Source: Bacteroidota bacterium
Lineage (GTDB): Bacteria > Bacteroidota > Bacteroidia > B-17B0 > Aurantibacillaceae
DNA length: 49,215 bases
Reading direction: 5' to 3'
NCBI GenBank assembly: GCA_025363015.1
Contig: JANYEQ010000061.1
Span: 1 to 49,215, forward strand
A program made the position numbers and the translations under genes. The notes below the pieces were generated by a model, which was not told where the DNA came from, made no database searches, and saw only the letters and a list, made by a program, of their open reading frames with translations. Within the stretch, counting starts at the first letter, position 1. Each line of letters starts with the position of its first letter. Shown in pieces: positions 36,219 through 43,938 of this stretch.

Positions 36219-36803
36219 ATGATTAAAAAAATTATTTTACCATTAATAGCAATTGTTATGCTAAGCTCATGTGCAAGTAAATTTAGTTTGCAAAAACGCA
36301 AATACACCAAGGGTTTTTATTTTGCTAATTCAAAAAGCAACACGTTAAAAAATAACGATGTAACAACCGCTAATTTAAAAACTACAAATTTGCCCACAAA
36401 AACAATGGCTTTACCGGTAGCACCTGTAAAGGCCGTTGAAATAAACACAACACCAATTACAGTAACAGAATATAATTATGTAAAAACAACCGTAAAACAA
36501 GCTAAAGCCAACCAGCCTACAAAACAAGTTGTGGCCTTAGCATCTACAAAAAAAATTACGCCTGCTAAAAATTTTAAACCTGTAAAGTTAGGCGCTAAAA
36601 AAGGCGGTAGTGGTGGTGTTGATTTAATTATTTTAATTATTTTATGCTTGTTTCCGTTTATTAATTTAATTGCCATTTATTTAAAAGACTCCAAAAGCAT
36701 AACCCTAAACTTTTGGATAACCTTAATTTTAGATATTCTGTTTTTTTTACCAGGAATAATATTTGCGCTTTTAGTTGTTTTAGATGTTGTAAACCTTGCC
36801 TAA
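36219..36803 (+). CDS. lipoprotein-like protein with C-terminal YqaE/Pmp3-type membrane domain
   Basis: A 194-residue protein. The N-terminus is a lipoprotein signal (IVMLSSC, Cys at 18). A basic, Thr/Lys-rich linker (about 25-125) follows, then a GGSGG hinge and two C-terminal membrane helices (about 134-152 and 164-190). The segment LFPFINLIAIYLKDSKSITLNFWITLIL plus LPGIIFALLVVLD matches the Pmp3/YqaE family, normally stand-alone proteins of about 55 residues linked to membrane potential and salt or cold stress. Joining it to a lipoprotein leader is common in Bacteroidota as far as I recall, but raises the question of which membrane it lies in. It has its own promoter. Confidence 0.75.
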   Translation: MIKKIILPLIAIVMLSSCASKFSLQKRKYTKGFYFANSKSNTLKNNDVTTANLKTTNLPTKTMALPVAPVKAVEINTTPITVTEYNYVKTTVKQAKANQPTKQVVALASTKKITPAKNFKPVKLGAKKGGSGGVDLIILIILCLFPFINLIAIYLKDSKSITLNFWITLILDILFFLPGIIFALLVVLDVVNLA

Positions 36804-36883
36804 AGCAAATTGATAATTTTTAACATTTATATGTAAAATATTTAGTTTATATTTACTTATTACAATTTAAAACAACCAAAAAC

Positions 36884-37105
36884 ATGAAAAAATTATTTTT
36901 AATGGCAGCGTTTGCAGGTTTATTATCTGGCGCAGCAGTTGCTAATACTAAAGGCGACGACAAAGACAAAGGAAAAAAAGAATGTAAAAAAGATGGCAAA
37001 GCTTGTGCAGGCGAGAAAAAAGAAGGCTGCGCTAAAGGCGAAAAATCTTGTTGCAAGAAAAAAGCTGAAGGTGCGGAAGCTAAACCAGCTAACGAAACTA
37101 AGTAA
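36884..37105 (+). CDS. small exported Lys/Cys-rich protein, function unknown
   Basis: A 73-residue protein. Residues 1-20 (MKKLFLMAAFAGLLSGAAVA) are a signal peptide. The mature part of about 53 residues is about one third Lys and has five Cys in the pattern CKKDGKAC-x6-C-x6-CC, and many Glu, Gly and Ala, without aromatic residues. This could bind metal (paired Cys) or act as a small disulfide-bonded or disordered protein. A second long frame over the same bases (36912-37112) lacks a signal peptide and is considered a shadow. It has a strong terminator. Confidence 0.72.
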   Translation: MKKLFLMAAFAGLLSGAAVANTKGDDKDKGKKECKKDGKACAGEKKEGCAKGEKSCCKKKAEGAEAKPANETK

Positions 37106-37125
37106 TTACTAGTAATTATTTTATT

Positions 37126-37155
37126 AAAAAGCCATCTTTAATTAGATGGCTTTTT
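37126..37155 (+). terminator. intrinsic terminator of the small Lys/Cys-rich gene
   Basis: A perfect 12-bp stem AAAAAGCCATCT / AGATGGCTTTTT with a 6-base loop and a T-run, 21 bases after the stop. Confidence 0.9.
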
Positions 37156-37216
37156 TTATGATTTTACTTCTCGTATTTTTTATATCTTTATCACTTAATT
37201 AGTTTTGTTGTGCGGA

Positions 37217-37229
37217 GCGGAGTCGAAGC
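37217..37229 (+). repeat. GC-rich 13-mer GCGGAGTCGAAGC, REP-like
   Basis: This is far richer in G+C than its surroundings. It recurs with one mismatch inside the coding region at 39715-39727, and a looser version (GCTGAACGAAGCCGAA) is on the minus strand near 43421-43436. Such words are common repeats in Bacteroidota genomes as far as I recall. The upstream GTG frame from 37210 would read through it. Confidence 0.4.
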
Positions 37230-37248
37230 ATATTATTATAACACATTT

Positions 37249-37866
37249 ATGAAAGATTTTTTCTCGTTTTTAAAATCAAAACCATTTTTTATTCATACAG
37301 GTATAATTATTTTATGCGTGTTTTTATTACTTTTTGGTTTAATTAAATGGTTATCATCCTATACTAACCATGGTGAGTTTGTTGAAGTTCCTGATTTTAA
37401 AAACCAACAAATTAGCAACTTAAATACTTATATTGATGGAAAAAACATTACCTATCAAATTATTGATAGCCTTTACGACCCCACAGAAAAGCCTGGAATT
37501 GTGATTAGACAAGACCCCGAACCTTTAATTAAGGTTAAACACAATAGAAAGGTATATCTTTACGTTACAGGTATGGTAGCACCCACCGTTATTATGCCAA
37601 AATTAATAGATAGAAGCGAACGCCAAGCCCGTTTAATTATACTAAGCTATGGCCTTAAAGTAGGTAAATTTACCCAAAAAGAAGCCGATTGTAATGGCTG
37701 CGTGCTAGCGCAAACTATTAATGGTAAAGAGGTTGCAGTGGGCGAATCGGTAAAAAAAGGAAGCGTGGTAAATTTAATAGTTGGAAAAAAAGATTATTAT
37801 TACAACGCTTCGGGTAATAATACGGATAGTACAGCCAGTGACGAACCTAATTTTAATAACGATTAA
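37249..37866 (+). CDS. membrane-anchored PASTA-domain protein
   Basis: The ATG at 37249 gives 205 residues; the frame is open from a GTG at 37210, but that adds a stretch encoded by the REP-like repeat. One membrane helix (about 17-37) is followed by two PASTA-type modules, starting at VEVPDF (about 44) and VIMPKLIDRSERQA (about 117). A C-terminal polar Asn/Asp-rich tail ends the protein. PASTA domains bind muropeptides or peptidoglycan in kinases and penicillin-binding proteins. Here they stand alone on an anchor, as in several Bacteroidota. It is the first gene of a run with the T9SS gene (8 bp) and the pseudouridine synthase. Confidence 0.85.
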   Translation: MKDFFSFLKSKPFFIHTGIIILCVFLLLFGLIKWLSSYTNHGEFVEVPDFKNQQISNLNTYIDGKNITYQIIDSLYDPTEKPGIVIRQDPEPLIKVKHNRKVYLYVTGMVAPTVIMPKLIDRSERQARLIILSYGLKVGKFTQKEADCNGCVLAQTINGKEVAVGESVKKGSVVNLIVGKKDYYYNASGNNTDSTASDEPNFNND

Positions 37867-37874
37867 TTTTATAA

Positions 37875-39833
37875 ATGATTAAAAAAAATAATATTATTTA
37901 CATGTTACTATTTACTACAATAGTAACTTTTGCACAAGAAGGCCTGCGTCCAACCACCGCAAATATTAATTATTTATATGGCGATTTAAAAGTAAGTAAA
38001 AAACATAATAACACTCAACAAACTACAAAAGTAGCTAATACTAGTACTAATTTACCAATTCCATTTATTGAAGATTTTTATTACGCGCAATACACCAACT
38101 ATCCAAACCAAGTATTATGGAATGATTCATCAACCTACATAAACAATGGTTACCCCATAGCCCCACCAAGCATAGGCGTAGCTACCTTTGATGGATTAAA
38201 TAAATACGGTTACCCCTACCAACCCAACCTATCTAACCTAAACTCATCATTACCAGCCGATACCTTAACCTCAAAACCCATTAATTTAAAAACAGTGGGT
38301 TCGCAAACATTACAACTTTCAGATAGTGTGGGTTTATCGTTTTTTTACCAAGCCCGTGGCAATGGCGATAGTCCCGAAATTACCGATACCCTATTGGTTG
38401 ATTTTAAAAACCCCTTAACAAATACGTGGACAACCGTTTGGTACATGCGTGGTAACACCAGCCCTAACACTAACGATACTATTTTTAAACGAGGCTTTAT
38501 TTGGGTAGATAGTGCTTACTATTTAAATGATGGCTTTCAATTTCGCTTTCGTAACAAAGCCACCACTGCTGGTAATTTTGACCATTGGCATGTAGATTAT
38601 ATTAAACTAGATAAATTACGCAGCCAATTAGCCGATACCACATATAACGATTTAACCTTTGGTTTTATACCTAGCCCACTTTTAAAAAATTATAGCGAAA
38701 TGCCTTGGCAACAATATACCACTAGCGATATGGCCAAAACAATTTCCGTTCGCATTCGCAATAATGATAACGTACCCATTTTTATGACCTACTCTAACAC
38801 CGTTATTTCGGGTAGCGTTACACCCATTAATACATACAATGGTGGGCAAACTAATTTAGGCGTTTTTAAAAAAACAGGTTGGGAAAAAGATACCGTTCAC
38901 TCCCGCCCTATTTTAGGATATACCATTGCACCATTAACGGATAGTGCTGATATAAAAATACAACATATTATTGGTCGCTCTGGTGCCGCAACAGATTTTA
39001 ATAATAATAACGATACCGTTATACAACACCAACGTTTTAAAAACTATTATGCCTACGATGATGGTACCTGCGAAGCAGGCTATTATGTATTAGGGCAAGG
39101 TGGTAAAATGGCAGTAAAATTTAATTTAAATTTTTTAGATACGCTTCGTTCTGTTCGTATTTATTTTGATCCAGTGGGTGCATTAACATTAGCGCAATCT
39201 AGCTATAAATTTAGAATAAACATTTGGCAAAATGGCGGCGCAGGTCCAGGTTTACTATTGTATCGCGATAGTGTTAACTACCCAAAATATTATAATATAG
39301 GTTTTAATGCCTATGCCGATTATACCCTTACCACCAAACAAATTTTACCTCAGGGCACTTATTACATTGGCATACAACAACAAGTTGCTAATGGTATTAC
39401 CATTGGTTTTGATAAAAACTTAAACCATAACCAAAATTTGTATTTTGATAGTGGTAGCGGTTGGACACAATCATCCATCTTTGGCTCACTAATGCTACGC
39501 CCCGTGTTTGGCAAAAAAATAATTCCAGTTGGTTTAAACGAATTAGCAAACAATCAACAAGCTTCTATTTATATTTACCCCAACCCAAGCAATGGCATTA
39601 TAAACTATAAATTAAACATAAAGCAAGAGGCTTTATTAAATTCAAACTCTACCTTCGAAATTAAAATATATAATACCTTAGGGCAAGCAGTTCATCAATC
39701 CTTTGTTAAGCTAAGCGGAGTGGAAGCGGAATCATCAATTAATGTTGGCGATTTATCAAATGGTATTTACTATTTATCTCTTCAGTTAAATAACCAAACG
39801 TTACAAACACAAAAAATTATTATACAGCATTAA
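37875..39833 (+). CDS. secreted protein with T9SS type A sorting domain
   Basis: A 652-residue protein with signal peptide (about 1-21, ending TFAQ). The mature domain is a beta-rich jelly-roll-like fold; blocks include PFIEDFYYAQYTNYPNQVLWND, SVGLSFFYQARGNGDSPEITDTLLVDF and FRFRNKATTAGNFDHWHVDYIKL, which occur in Bacteroidota secreted proteins. The last about 90 residues are a type A sorting domain (YIYPNPSNGIINYKL, YNTLGQAVHQS, LSNGIYYLSLQL). Within it, the REP-like repeat at 39715-39727 encodes an extra SGVEA stretch just before the final strands. The role of the mature domain is unknown. Confidence 0.8.
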   Translation: MIKKNNIIYMLLFTTIVTFAQEGLRPTTANINYLYGDLKVSKKHNNTQQTTKVANTSTNLPIPFIEDFYYAQYTNYPNQVLWNDSSTYINNGYPIAPPSIGVATFDGLNKYGYPYQPNLSNLNSSLPADTLTSKPINLKTVGSQTLQLSDSVGLSFFYQARGNGDSPEITDTLLVDFKNPLTNTWTTVWYMRGNTSPNTNDTIFKRGFIWVDSAYYLNDGFQFRFRNKATTAGNFDHWHVDYIKLDKLRSQLADTTYNDLTFGFIPSPLLKNYSEMPWQQYTTSDMAKTISVRIRNNDNVPIFMTYSNTVISGSVTPINTYNGGQTNLGVFKKTGWEKDTVHSRPILGYTIAPLTDSADIKIQHIIGRSGAATDFNNNNDTVIQHQRFKNYYAYDDGTCEAGYYVLGQGGKMAVKFNLNFLDTLRSVRIYFDPVGALTLAQSSYKFRINIWQNGGAGPGLLLYRDSVNYPKYYNIGFNAYADYTLTTKQILPQGTYYIGIQQQVANGITIGFDKNLNHNQNLYFDSGSGWTQSSIFGSLMLRPVFGKKIIPVGLNELANNQQASIYIYPNPSNGIINYKLNIKQEALLNSNSTFEIKIYNTLGQAVHQSFVKLSGVEAESSINVGDLSNGIYYLSLQLNNQTLQTQKIIIQH

Positions 39834-39883
39834 TGTAGTGAGTAGTTATGTGTTGTTTTTTATTTTAATCTTTAATTATCCTT

Positions 39884-40954
39884 ATGAATCTAGAAGAAGA
39901 CATTGAAGATTTAGGCATTGACGAAAGCCAAACCCTTTACGAACACCATAACATTAAGGTAGAAAAAGGGCAGGTAATGTTGCGAATAGATAAATTTATT
40001 TCGACCCGCATTGCAAATAGCACGCGCACAAAAATTCAAAATTCCTGCGATGTTGGAAATGTGTTGGTAAATGGTAAATCGGTAAAATCTAATTACAAAA
40101 TAAAACCATTTGATGAAATTTCTATTGTTTTTTCGGTTCCGCCACGTGATGTAGAAGTTGTACCCGAAAATATTCCATTAAACATTGTGTTTGAAGATGA
40201 GTACATTGTTTTGGTAAATAAAGAGCCTGGCATGGTGGTACATCCCGCTTACGGTAATTATAGAGGTACATTGGTTAATGCCTTGGCCTATCGCTTTCAA
40301 AACCTACCAAAAACAACTACCAAATTAAATAACGATTTGTATTTAGAGCGCCCAGGTTTAGTGCATCGTATTGATAAAAACACATCGGGTATTATTATTA
40401 TTGCTAAAACCGAAATGGCAATGGTAAAATTAGCCAAAGAATTTTTTGACCGAACCATGCACCGCAAATACATTGCTATTGTGTGGGGCGATTTAAAAAA
40501 CGATACCGGCACTATTACTGCTAACGTAGGACGTAATTTAAAAAACCGTAAAGTAATGGATACCTTTCCTACCGATAGCGAATTGGGAAAACATGCAGTT
40601 ACACATTATACTGTTTTAGAACGTTTTGGCTACATTACCTTTATTGAATGTAAATTAGAAACCGGACGTACTCATCAAATTAGAGTACATTTTAAAAGCA
40701 TTGGTCACCCACTTTTTAACGATAACGAATATGGAGGTGATATTATTTTAAAAGGTATAAACAGTACTAAGTACAAACAATTTATACAAAACTGTTTTCA
40801 AATATTGCCTCGCCACGCTTTGCACGCAAAAACATTAGGCATTACTCATCCCGCTACCGGAGAAAAATTATTTTTTGACAGCGAAATTCCAGCCGATATG
40901 CAAGCCTTGTTAGATAAATGGCGGAAATACGCAATTGATAAAGATTTAGGCTAA
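39884..40954 (+). CDS. rluD: RluA-family 23S rRNA pseudouridine synthase (RluD-like)
   Basis: A 356-residue protein. Residues about 30-80 form an S4 RNA-binding domain (LRIDKFISTRIANSTRTKIQ, VLVNGKSVKSNYK). The catalytic domain begins with IVLVNKEPGMVVHPAYGN, has the conserved GLVHRIDKNTSGIIIIAK with the catalytic Asp in HRID, and CKLETGRTHQIRVH for RNA binding. Length and the S4 domain point to RluD, which modifies helix 69 of the large ribosomal subunit; RluC is the main alternative. It is the last gene of the PASTA/T9SS run, 50 bp downstream. It converges with the M23 gene with 12 bp between. Confidence 0.9.
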   Translation: MNLEEDIEDLGIDESQTLYEHHNIKVEKGQVMLRIDKFISTRIANSTRTKIQNSCDVGNVLVNGKSVKSNYKIKPFDEISIVFSVPPRDVEVVPENIPLNIVFEDEYIVLVNKEPGMVVHPAYGNYRGTLVNALAYRFQNLPKTTTKLNNDLYLERPGLVHRIDKNTSGIIIIAKTEMAMVKLAKEFFDRTMHRKYIAIVWGDLKNDTGTITANVGRNLKNRKVMDTFPTDSELGKHAVTHYTVLERFGYITFIECKLETGRTHQIRVHFKSIGHPLFNDNEYGGDIILKGINSTKYKQFIQNCFQILPRHALHAKTLGITHPATGEKLFFDSEIPADMQALLDKWRKYAIDKDLG

Positions 40955-40966
40955 AGTTAAATGGAA

Positions 40967-41932
40967 TTAAACCTTAATGCGTTGCCCAGCCTTGAGTTTA
41001 GAACTTAGTTTTAAACCATTTTTTTTACATAAAGCCTTAACTGTGGTATGATTACGTTTTGCTATTTTGGCTAAGTTATCGCCAGCTTTAATTTTATAAT
41101 TACGACCTTTAGCATACTTGTTTGTGGCACCTTTACCATTTTTACGAGCATAGCCTACATCGCGCTTATGGCGACTGTGTAAAGCCCTTAAATCGTATTT
41201 CGTATCTACATCTGTTTTACGTAAAGTAAACTCATTACTTTTTAATTCGCCTTTTTCGTAATCAATAAAATCTTCAGTATCTAAGGCTTGCCCTAAGTAA
41301 CGCATTTCAAAATGTAAATGTGGCCCTGTAGAACGCCCTGTGTTGCCCCCTAATCCTAAAATAGACCCAGCAGTTAAACTTTGCCCTGGCTCTACCATTA
41401 GTTTAGATAAATGACCGTAAACAGTTTCTAAACCATTGTTATGACGTATAATTACACAATTACCATAACCTTGGCAGTATTTAGCAAAGCGCACCATACC
41501 ATCAAAAGCAGTTACAACTTGGTCGCCAATGTTTAAATCAATATCTGTACCGTAGTGTGGGCGGTAGCGTCTCCAACCAAAATCGCTGGTTATTAAACCT
41601 TTAATTGGCATGCTAAAGGCGCCATCGCAATCTTTAATTAAGGTTAAAACAACGCTATCTACCTTAAACGATTCGTTAAAGTTATAAGGGTGTGCCATTG
41701 ATGTATCCCAGGTAGAATACAAATCGTGACTTGGAAATAAAATTTGGGTAGTGTCGGGGGTTTCTCCTAAGTTTTCTTCATTAATAACAAACTTAGTGGT
41801 ATCATCGCGTTTTACCTTTACTTTTTTACCGTCATCAGGCTTATTTTTATCGTCATCGCCCAAAATAGTAGTGGCGCTAACGTTAAAAAACGCAATGCAA
41901 GTAATTGATAATATGTAAATTAGCTTTTTCAC
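40967..41932 (-). CDS. M23 metallopeptidase with C-terminal LysM domain
   Basis: A 321-residue protein with signal peptide (1-20, ending NVSA). A charged linker (about 24-80) is followed by an M23/LytM domain (about 108-220): HYGTDIDL supplies the HxxxD zinc ligands, and GPHLHFEMRY the second His pair. A basic stretch then leads to a LysM domain (about 275-321, IKAGDNLAKIAKRNHTTVKALCKKNG). The enzyme should cut peptidoglycan cross-bridges in the periplasm, with LysM binding the glycan. Zinc ligands look complete, so it is probably active, unlike some regulators such as EnvC. Confidence 0.92.
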   Translation of the reverse strand: MKKLIYILSITCIAFFNVSATTILGDDDKNKPDDGKKVKVKRDDTTKFVINEENLGETPDTTQILFPSHDLYSTWDTSMAHPYNFNESFKVDSVVLTLIKDCDGAFSMPIKGLITSDFGWRRYRPHYGTDIDLNIGDQVVTAFDGMVRFAKYCQGYGNCVIIRHNNGLETVYGHLSKLMVEPGQSLTAGSILGLGGNTGRSTGPHLHFEMRYLGQALDTEDFIDYEKGELKSNEFTLRKTDVDTKYDLRALHSRHKRDVGYARKNGKGATNKYAKGRNYKIKAGDNLAKIAKRNHTTVKALCKKNGLKLSSKLKAGQRIKV

Positions 41933-42091
41933 CTTTTTGGTAACTTTACAAAGATTATATATTAATCCTAAAAAGCAATAACCGTTACACCTATTTTGGT
42001 TAAAGTTATTAACAATTAGCTAATTTTTAACAGATTTTTAGATTTTGTGCTAAAAATTTAACTAAACTAAAAAAAAATTAAAAAAAATGGG

Positions 42092-43039
42092 TTAGTAATC
42101 AAACAGTATTAATTTACCATTTGAAGTTGAAACAATGGCTTGGTTATTTGTGTTTAATGTAATTGAAAGTAAATCGTGGTTGGTATTTAAGTTAATTTTA
42201 TTAAACTGTTTGGCATTAGTGGTTTCGAGTATAACGCCTTGGTTTCCAACTACCCAGCCTGTGGTTTGATTTATAAAGCTTAAATCGTTAAAATTTATTC
42301 GTTTTTTATAAAAATGATTGTAATTTAAAATTTTTTGGTATTTAGCACCTGCATCTGAAGTTTTATAAACGCTACCATTATAGCCACAAGCAAAGCCAGT
42401 TGTAGCATTTAAAGTAACACAGGCCGTTAAGTTATCGCCACTAAAAGTGGTGGGGTTAAAATCTGCTCCACTATTAGTTGTACAATAGCCCGTGCCGTAA
42501 CCACAGGCAATGTAATGGTTTGTATTAAAATTAAAACCACAACTTAGCTCGTTACTAAAGCCTTTAAAGCCATTTTTTACACTATTATTTTCTAATTTTA
42601 TAATAATACCTACGTTAAAATTTTTGCCACCAACTATAAATAAATTTGTTTCGTTACCAAAAATACCTTTTAAACTCCCATTAAAAAAAGTGTCATAGCT
42701 ATAAGTAGCTTGTAAATTAACCTCTTGCCAAGTAATACCTTTGTTTTGTGTTTTTAATAAATACATATTATCGCCACAACAATAACCAATGCTATCGTTT
42801 ACAAAATAAATAGTGTATAAACTGTTACTTGTGTTTTGGTGCGAAAGCGTCCAGTTACTGCCACCGTTGGTAGTGGTATAAATATAGCCTTGTGTGTTTT
42901 TTGTACCACCACAAAATACGCCTGTGTTTTTATTAAACCAATAGCTTTTATAAATTTTTGTATTAACAGGCGTATCAATAACTGTGTAATTTTTTTTAAG
43001 ACCTTTTTTTTTGCACGAATTAAAAGTTAATAAGAACAA
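42092..43039 (-). CDS. YCF48/BNR-like beta-propeller lipoprotein
   Basis: The TTG at 43039 gives 315 residues, but then only a few hydrophobic residues precede the lipobox-like NSC (Cys 9), too few for a signal peptide. The frame stays open upstream to 43090, where an ATT at 43084 would give a good 23-residue lipoprotein signal (IKIHNLYFSYCLIS then VLFLLTFNSC). So the real start is probably upstream, at a rare non-ATG codon. The body has propeller repeats with GYIYTTTNGGSNW, YLLKTQNKGITWQEV, SVYKTSDAGAKYQKI and GVILETTNAKQF, typical of the YCF48/photosystem-stability-like family. Role here unknown; it is monocistronic. Confidence 0.72.
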   Translation of the reverse strand: MFLLTFNSCKKKGLKKNYTVIDTPVNTKIYKSYWFNKNTGVFCGGTKNTQGYIYTTTNGGSNWTLSHQNTSNSLYTIYFVNDSIGYCCGDNMYLLKTQNKGITWQEVNLQATYSYDTFFNGSLKGIFGNETNLFIVGGKNFNVGIIIKLENNSVKNGFKGFSNELSCGFNFNTNHYIACGYGTGYCTTNSGADFNPTTFSGDNLTACVTLNATTGFACGYNGSVYKTSDAGAKYQKILNYNHFYKKRINFNDLSFINQTTGWVVGNQGVILETTNAKQFNKINLNTNHDLLSITLNTNNQAIVSTSNGKLILFDY

Positions 43040-43121
43040 TACGCTTATTAAACAGTAGCTGAAATATAAATTGTGTATTTTAATACGATTTTAAAAATAA
43101 TTAAAATTTATTTGATTTTTT

Positions 43122-43151
43122 TTTGAAGTTTTAAATAATTGATTACATTTG
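43122..43151 (+). promoter_or_regulatory. promoter of the tRNA-Gly gene
   Basis: TTTG (43122-43125), 18 bp, TACATTTG (43144-43151): an exact match to the Bacteroidota -33/-7 consensus, 20 bases before the tRNA. It is the best promoter seen in this window. Confidence 0.75.
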
Positions 43152-43171
43152 CACTCCCTTTTGGGAGAAAA

Positions 43172-43244
43172 GCGAAAGTAGCTCAGTTGGTAGAGCGTAA
43201 CCTTGCCAAGGTTAAGGTCGCGGGTTCGAGACCCGTCTTTCGCT
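43172..43244 (+). tRNA. tRNA-Gly (anticodon GCC)
   Basis: A 73-base cloverleaf. The acceptor GCGAAAG pairs with CTTTCGC, with discriminator T at 43244. The anticodon loop is TTGCCAA between ACCTTGCC/GGTT arms, giving GCC for Gly. The T-loop GGTTCGAGACC is conserved. CCA is not encoded. A hairpin terminator follows, and tRNA-Leu starts 46 bp later. Confidence 0.96.
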
Positions 43245-43252
43245 CAAAAAAG

Positions 43253-43274
43253 AGAGCTGTAAAGCTCTTTTTTT
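43253..43274 (+). terminator. short terminator between tRNA-Gly and tRNA-Leu
   Basis: AGAGCT, loop GTAA, AGCTCT followed by eight or more Ts. It could separate the two tRNA transcripts or act as a processing signal; the short stem makes strength uncertain. Confidence 0.55.
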
Positions 43275-43290
43275 TAATAAACCACACAAT

Positions 43291-43374
43291 GCCTGGGTGG
43301 TGGAATTGGTAGACACGCAGGACTTAAAATCCTGTATCTTCACGGATGTACGGGTTCAAGTCCCGTCCCGGGTA
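43291..43374 (+). tRNA. tRNA-Leu (anticodon TAA)
   Basis: An 84-base class II tRNA with a variable arm. The acceptor GCCTGGG pairs with CCCGGGT (one G-T and one T-G pair), discriminator A at 43374. The anticodon stem CAGGA/TCCTG encloses the loop CTTAAAA, giving TAA for Leu (UUA codons, the most used Leu codon here). CCA is not encoded. The 3' end faces the integrase fragment, as is typical for a tRNA used as an attachment site. Confidence 0.96.
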
Positions 43375-43382
43375 CAAAGCTA

Positions 43383-43408
43383 AAAACCCCTGATTTTACA
43401 GGGGTTTT
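43383..43408 (+). terminator. terminator of tRNA-Leu
   Basis: A perfect 10-bp stem AAAACCCCTG / CAGGGGTTTT with a 6-base loop, right after the tRNA. T-rich tail is short (TTTT). Confidence 0.75.
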
Positions 43409-43516
43409 GGCGTTTTTAGGAGGTGGTTTCGGCTTCGTTCAGCCACCATTTTAAGAGCTTATTTTTGGTTGATGTGCTGTTTTGATATGCTCTTTTAGGA
43501 AAAATGCAGGACTATT

Positions 43517-43777
43517 TTAGGGTAATTGGTCTCCAAAAATATTAACATTACTAAGGCCACTTGCTAAAACCGAATCCGCTAAATAGTTGTTTTGAATAAT
43601 GGCATCGTTACTGTGGCCTGTAAAAAATTTGGTTTTATCCCCAAGAGCCATTGTAAGGTGGGTAATATAGGTTTTGCGTAAATCTTTGTATTCAATCTTA
43701 CGGTTGGTAACCTGTTTTATAAAATGGGTAAAAGAACGGGATATGATAGCCCTTATGTAATTTAGTTTTAATTCCAT
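43517..43777 (-). pseudogene. C-terminal fragment of a tyrosine recombinase (integrase)
   Basis: An 86-residue frame that covers only the last part of a phage-type integrase catalytic domain. KDLRKTYITHLTMALG holds the box II Arg (with Lys in place of the usual His before DLR), FFTGHSNDA holds the second His, and the active Tyr is in NNYL. Box I and the arm-binding N-terminus are missing, so it cannot recombine on its own. It lies 142 bp from the 3' end of tRNA-Leu with its C-terminus nearest the tRNA, the usual orientation for an element integrated there. The truncation upstream coincides with the palindromic segment at 43798-43836 and the transposase gene. Confidence 0.75.
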
Positions 43778-43797
43778 TGGGCTGACCGCCCGAGAGA

Positions 43798-43836
43798 GTC
43801 TTAAATAAAAGGTTCGAATATTCGAACCAATAAGAC
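43798..43836. repeat. 18-base perfect palindrome inside a longer inverted repeat
   Basis: GGTTCGAA-TATTCGAACC at 43811-43828 is a perfect palindrome. GTCTTA (43798-43803) and TAAGAC (43831-43836) extend it into a larger imperfect hairpin. It lies between the truncated integrase and the transposase gene and may be an element end, a regulator site or a terminator. Confidence 0.45.
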
Positions 43837-43938
43837 AAATAAGTTATTAGAAGGAAAAGGTAATAGTTGAATTAAAAAAGAATTAAAAAGGAGTTAAAAT
43901 GAAAGAAGTAAAAGGGTAATTAATTTTATTTATTGTTT

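Noticed and set aside
36912-37112. Second frame overlapping the small Lys/Cys-rich gene
   Set aside because: No signal peptide or plausible start; the other frame has a clear signal peptide and is followed by the terminator.
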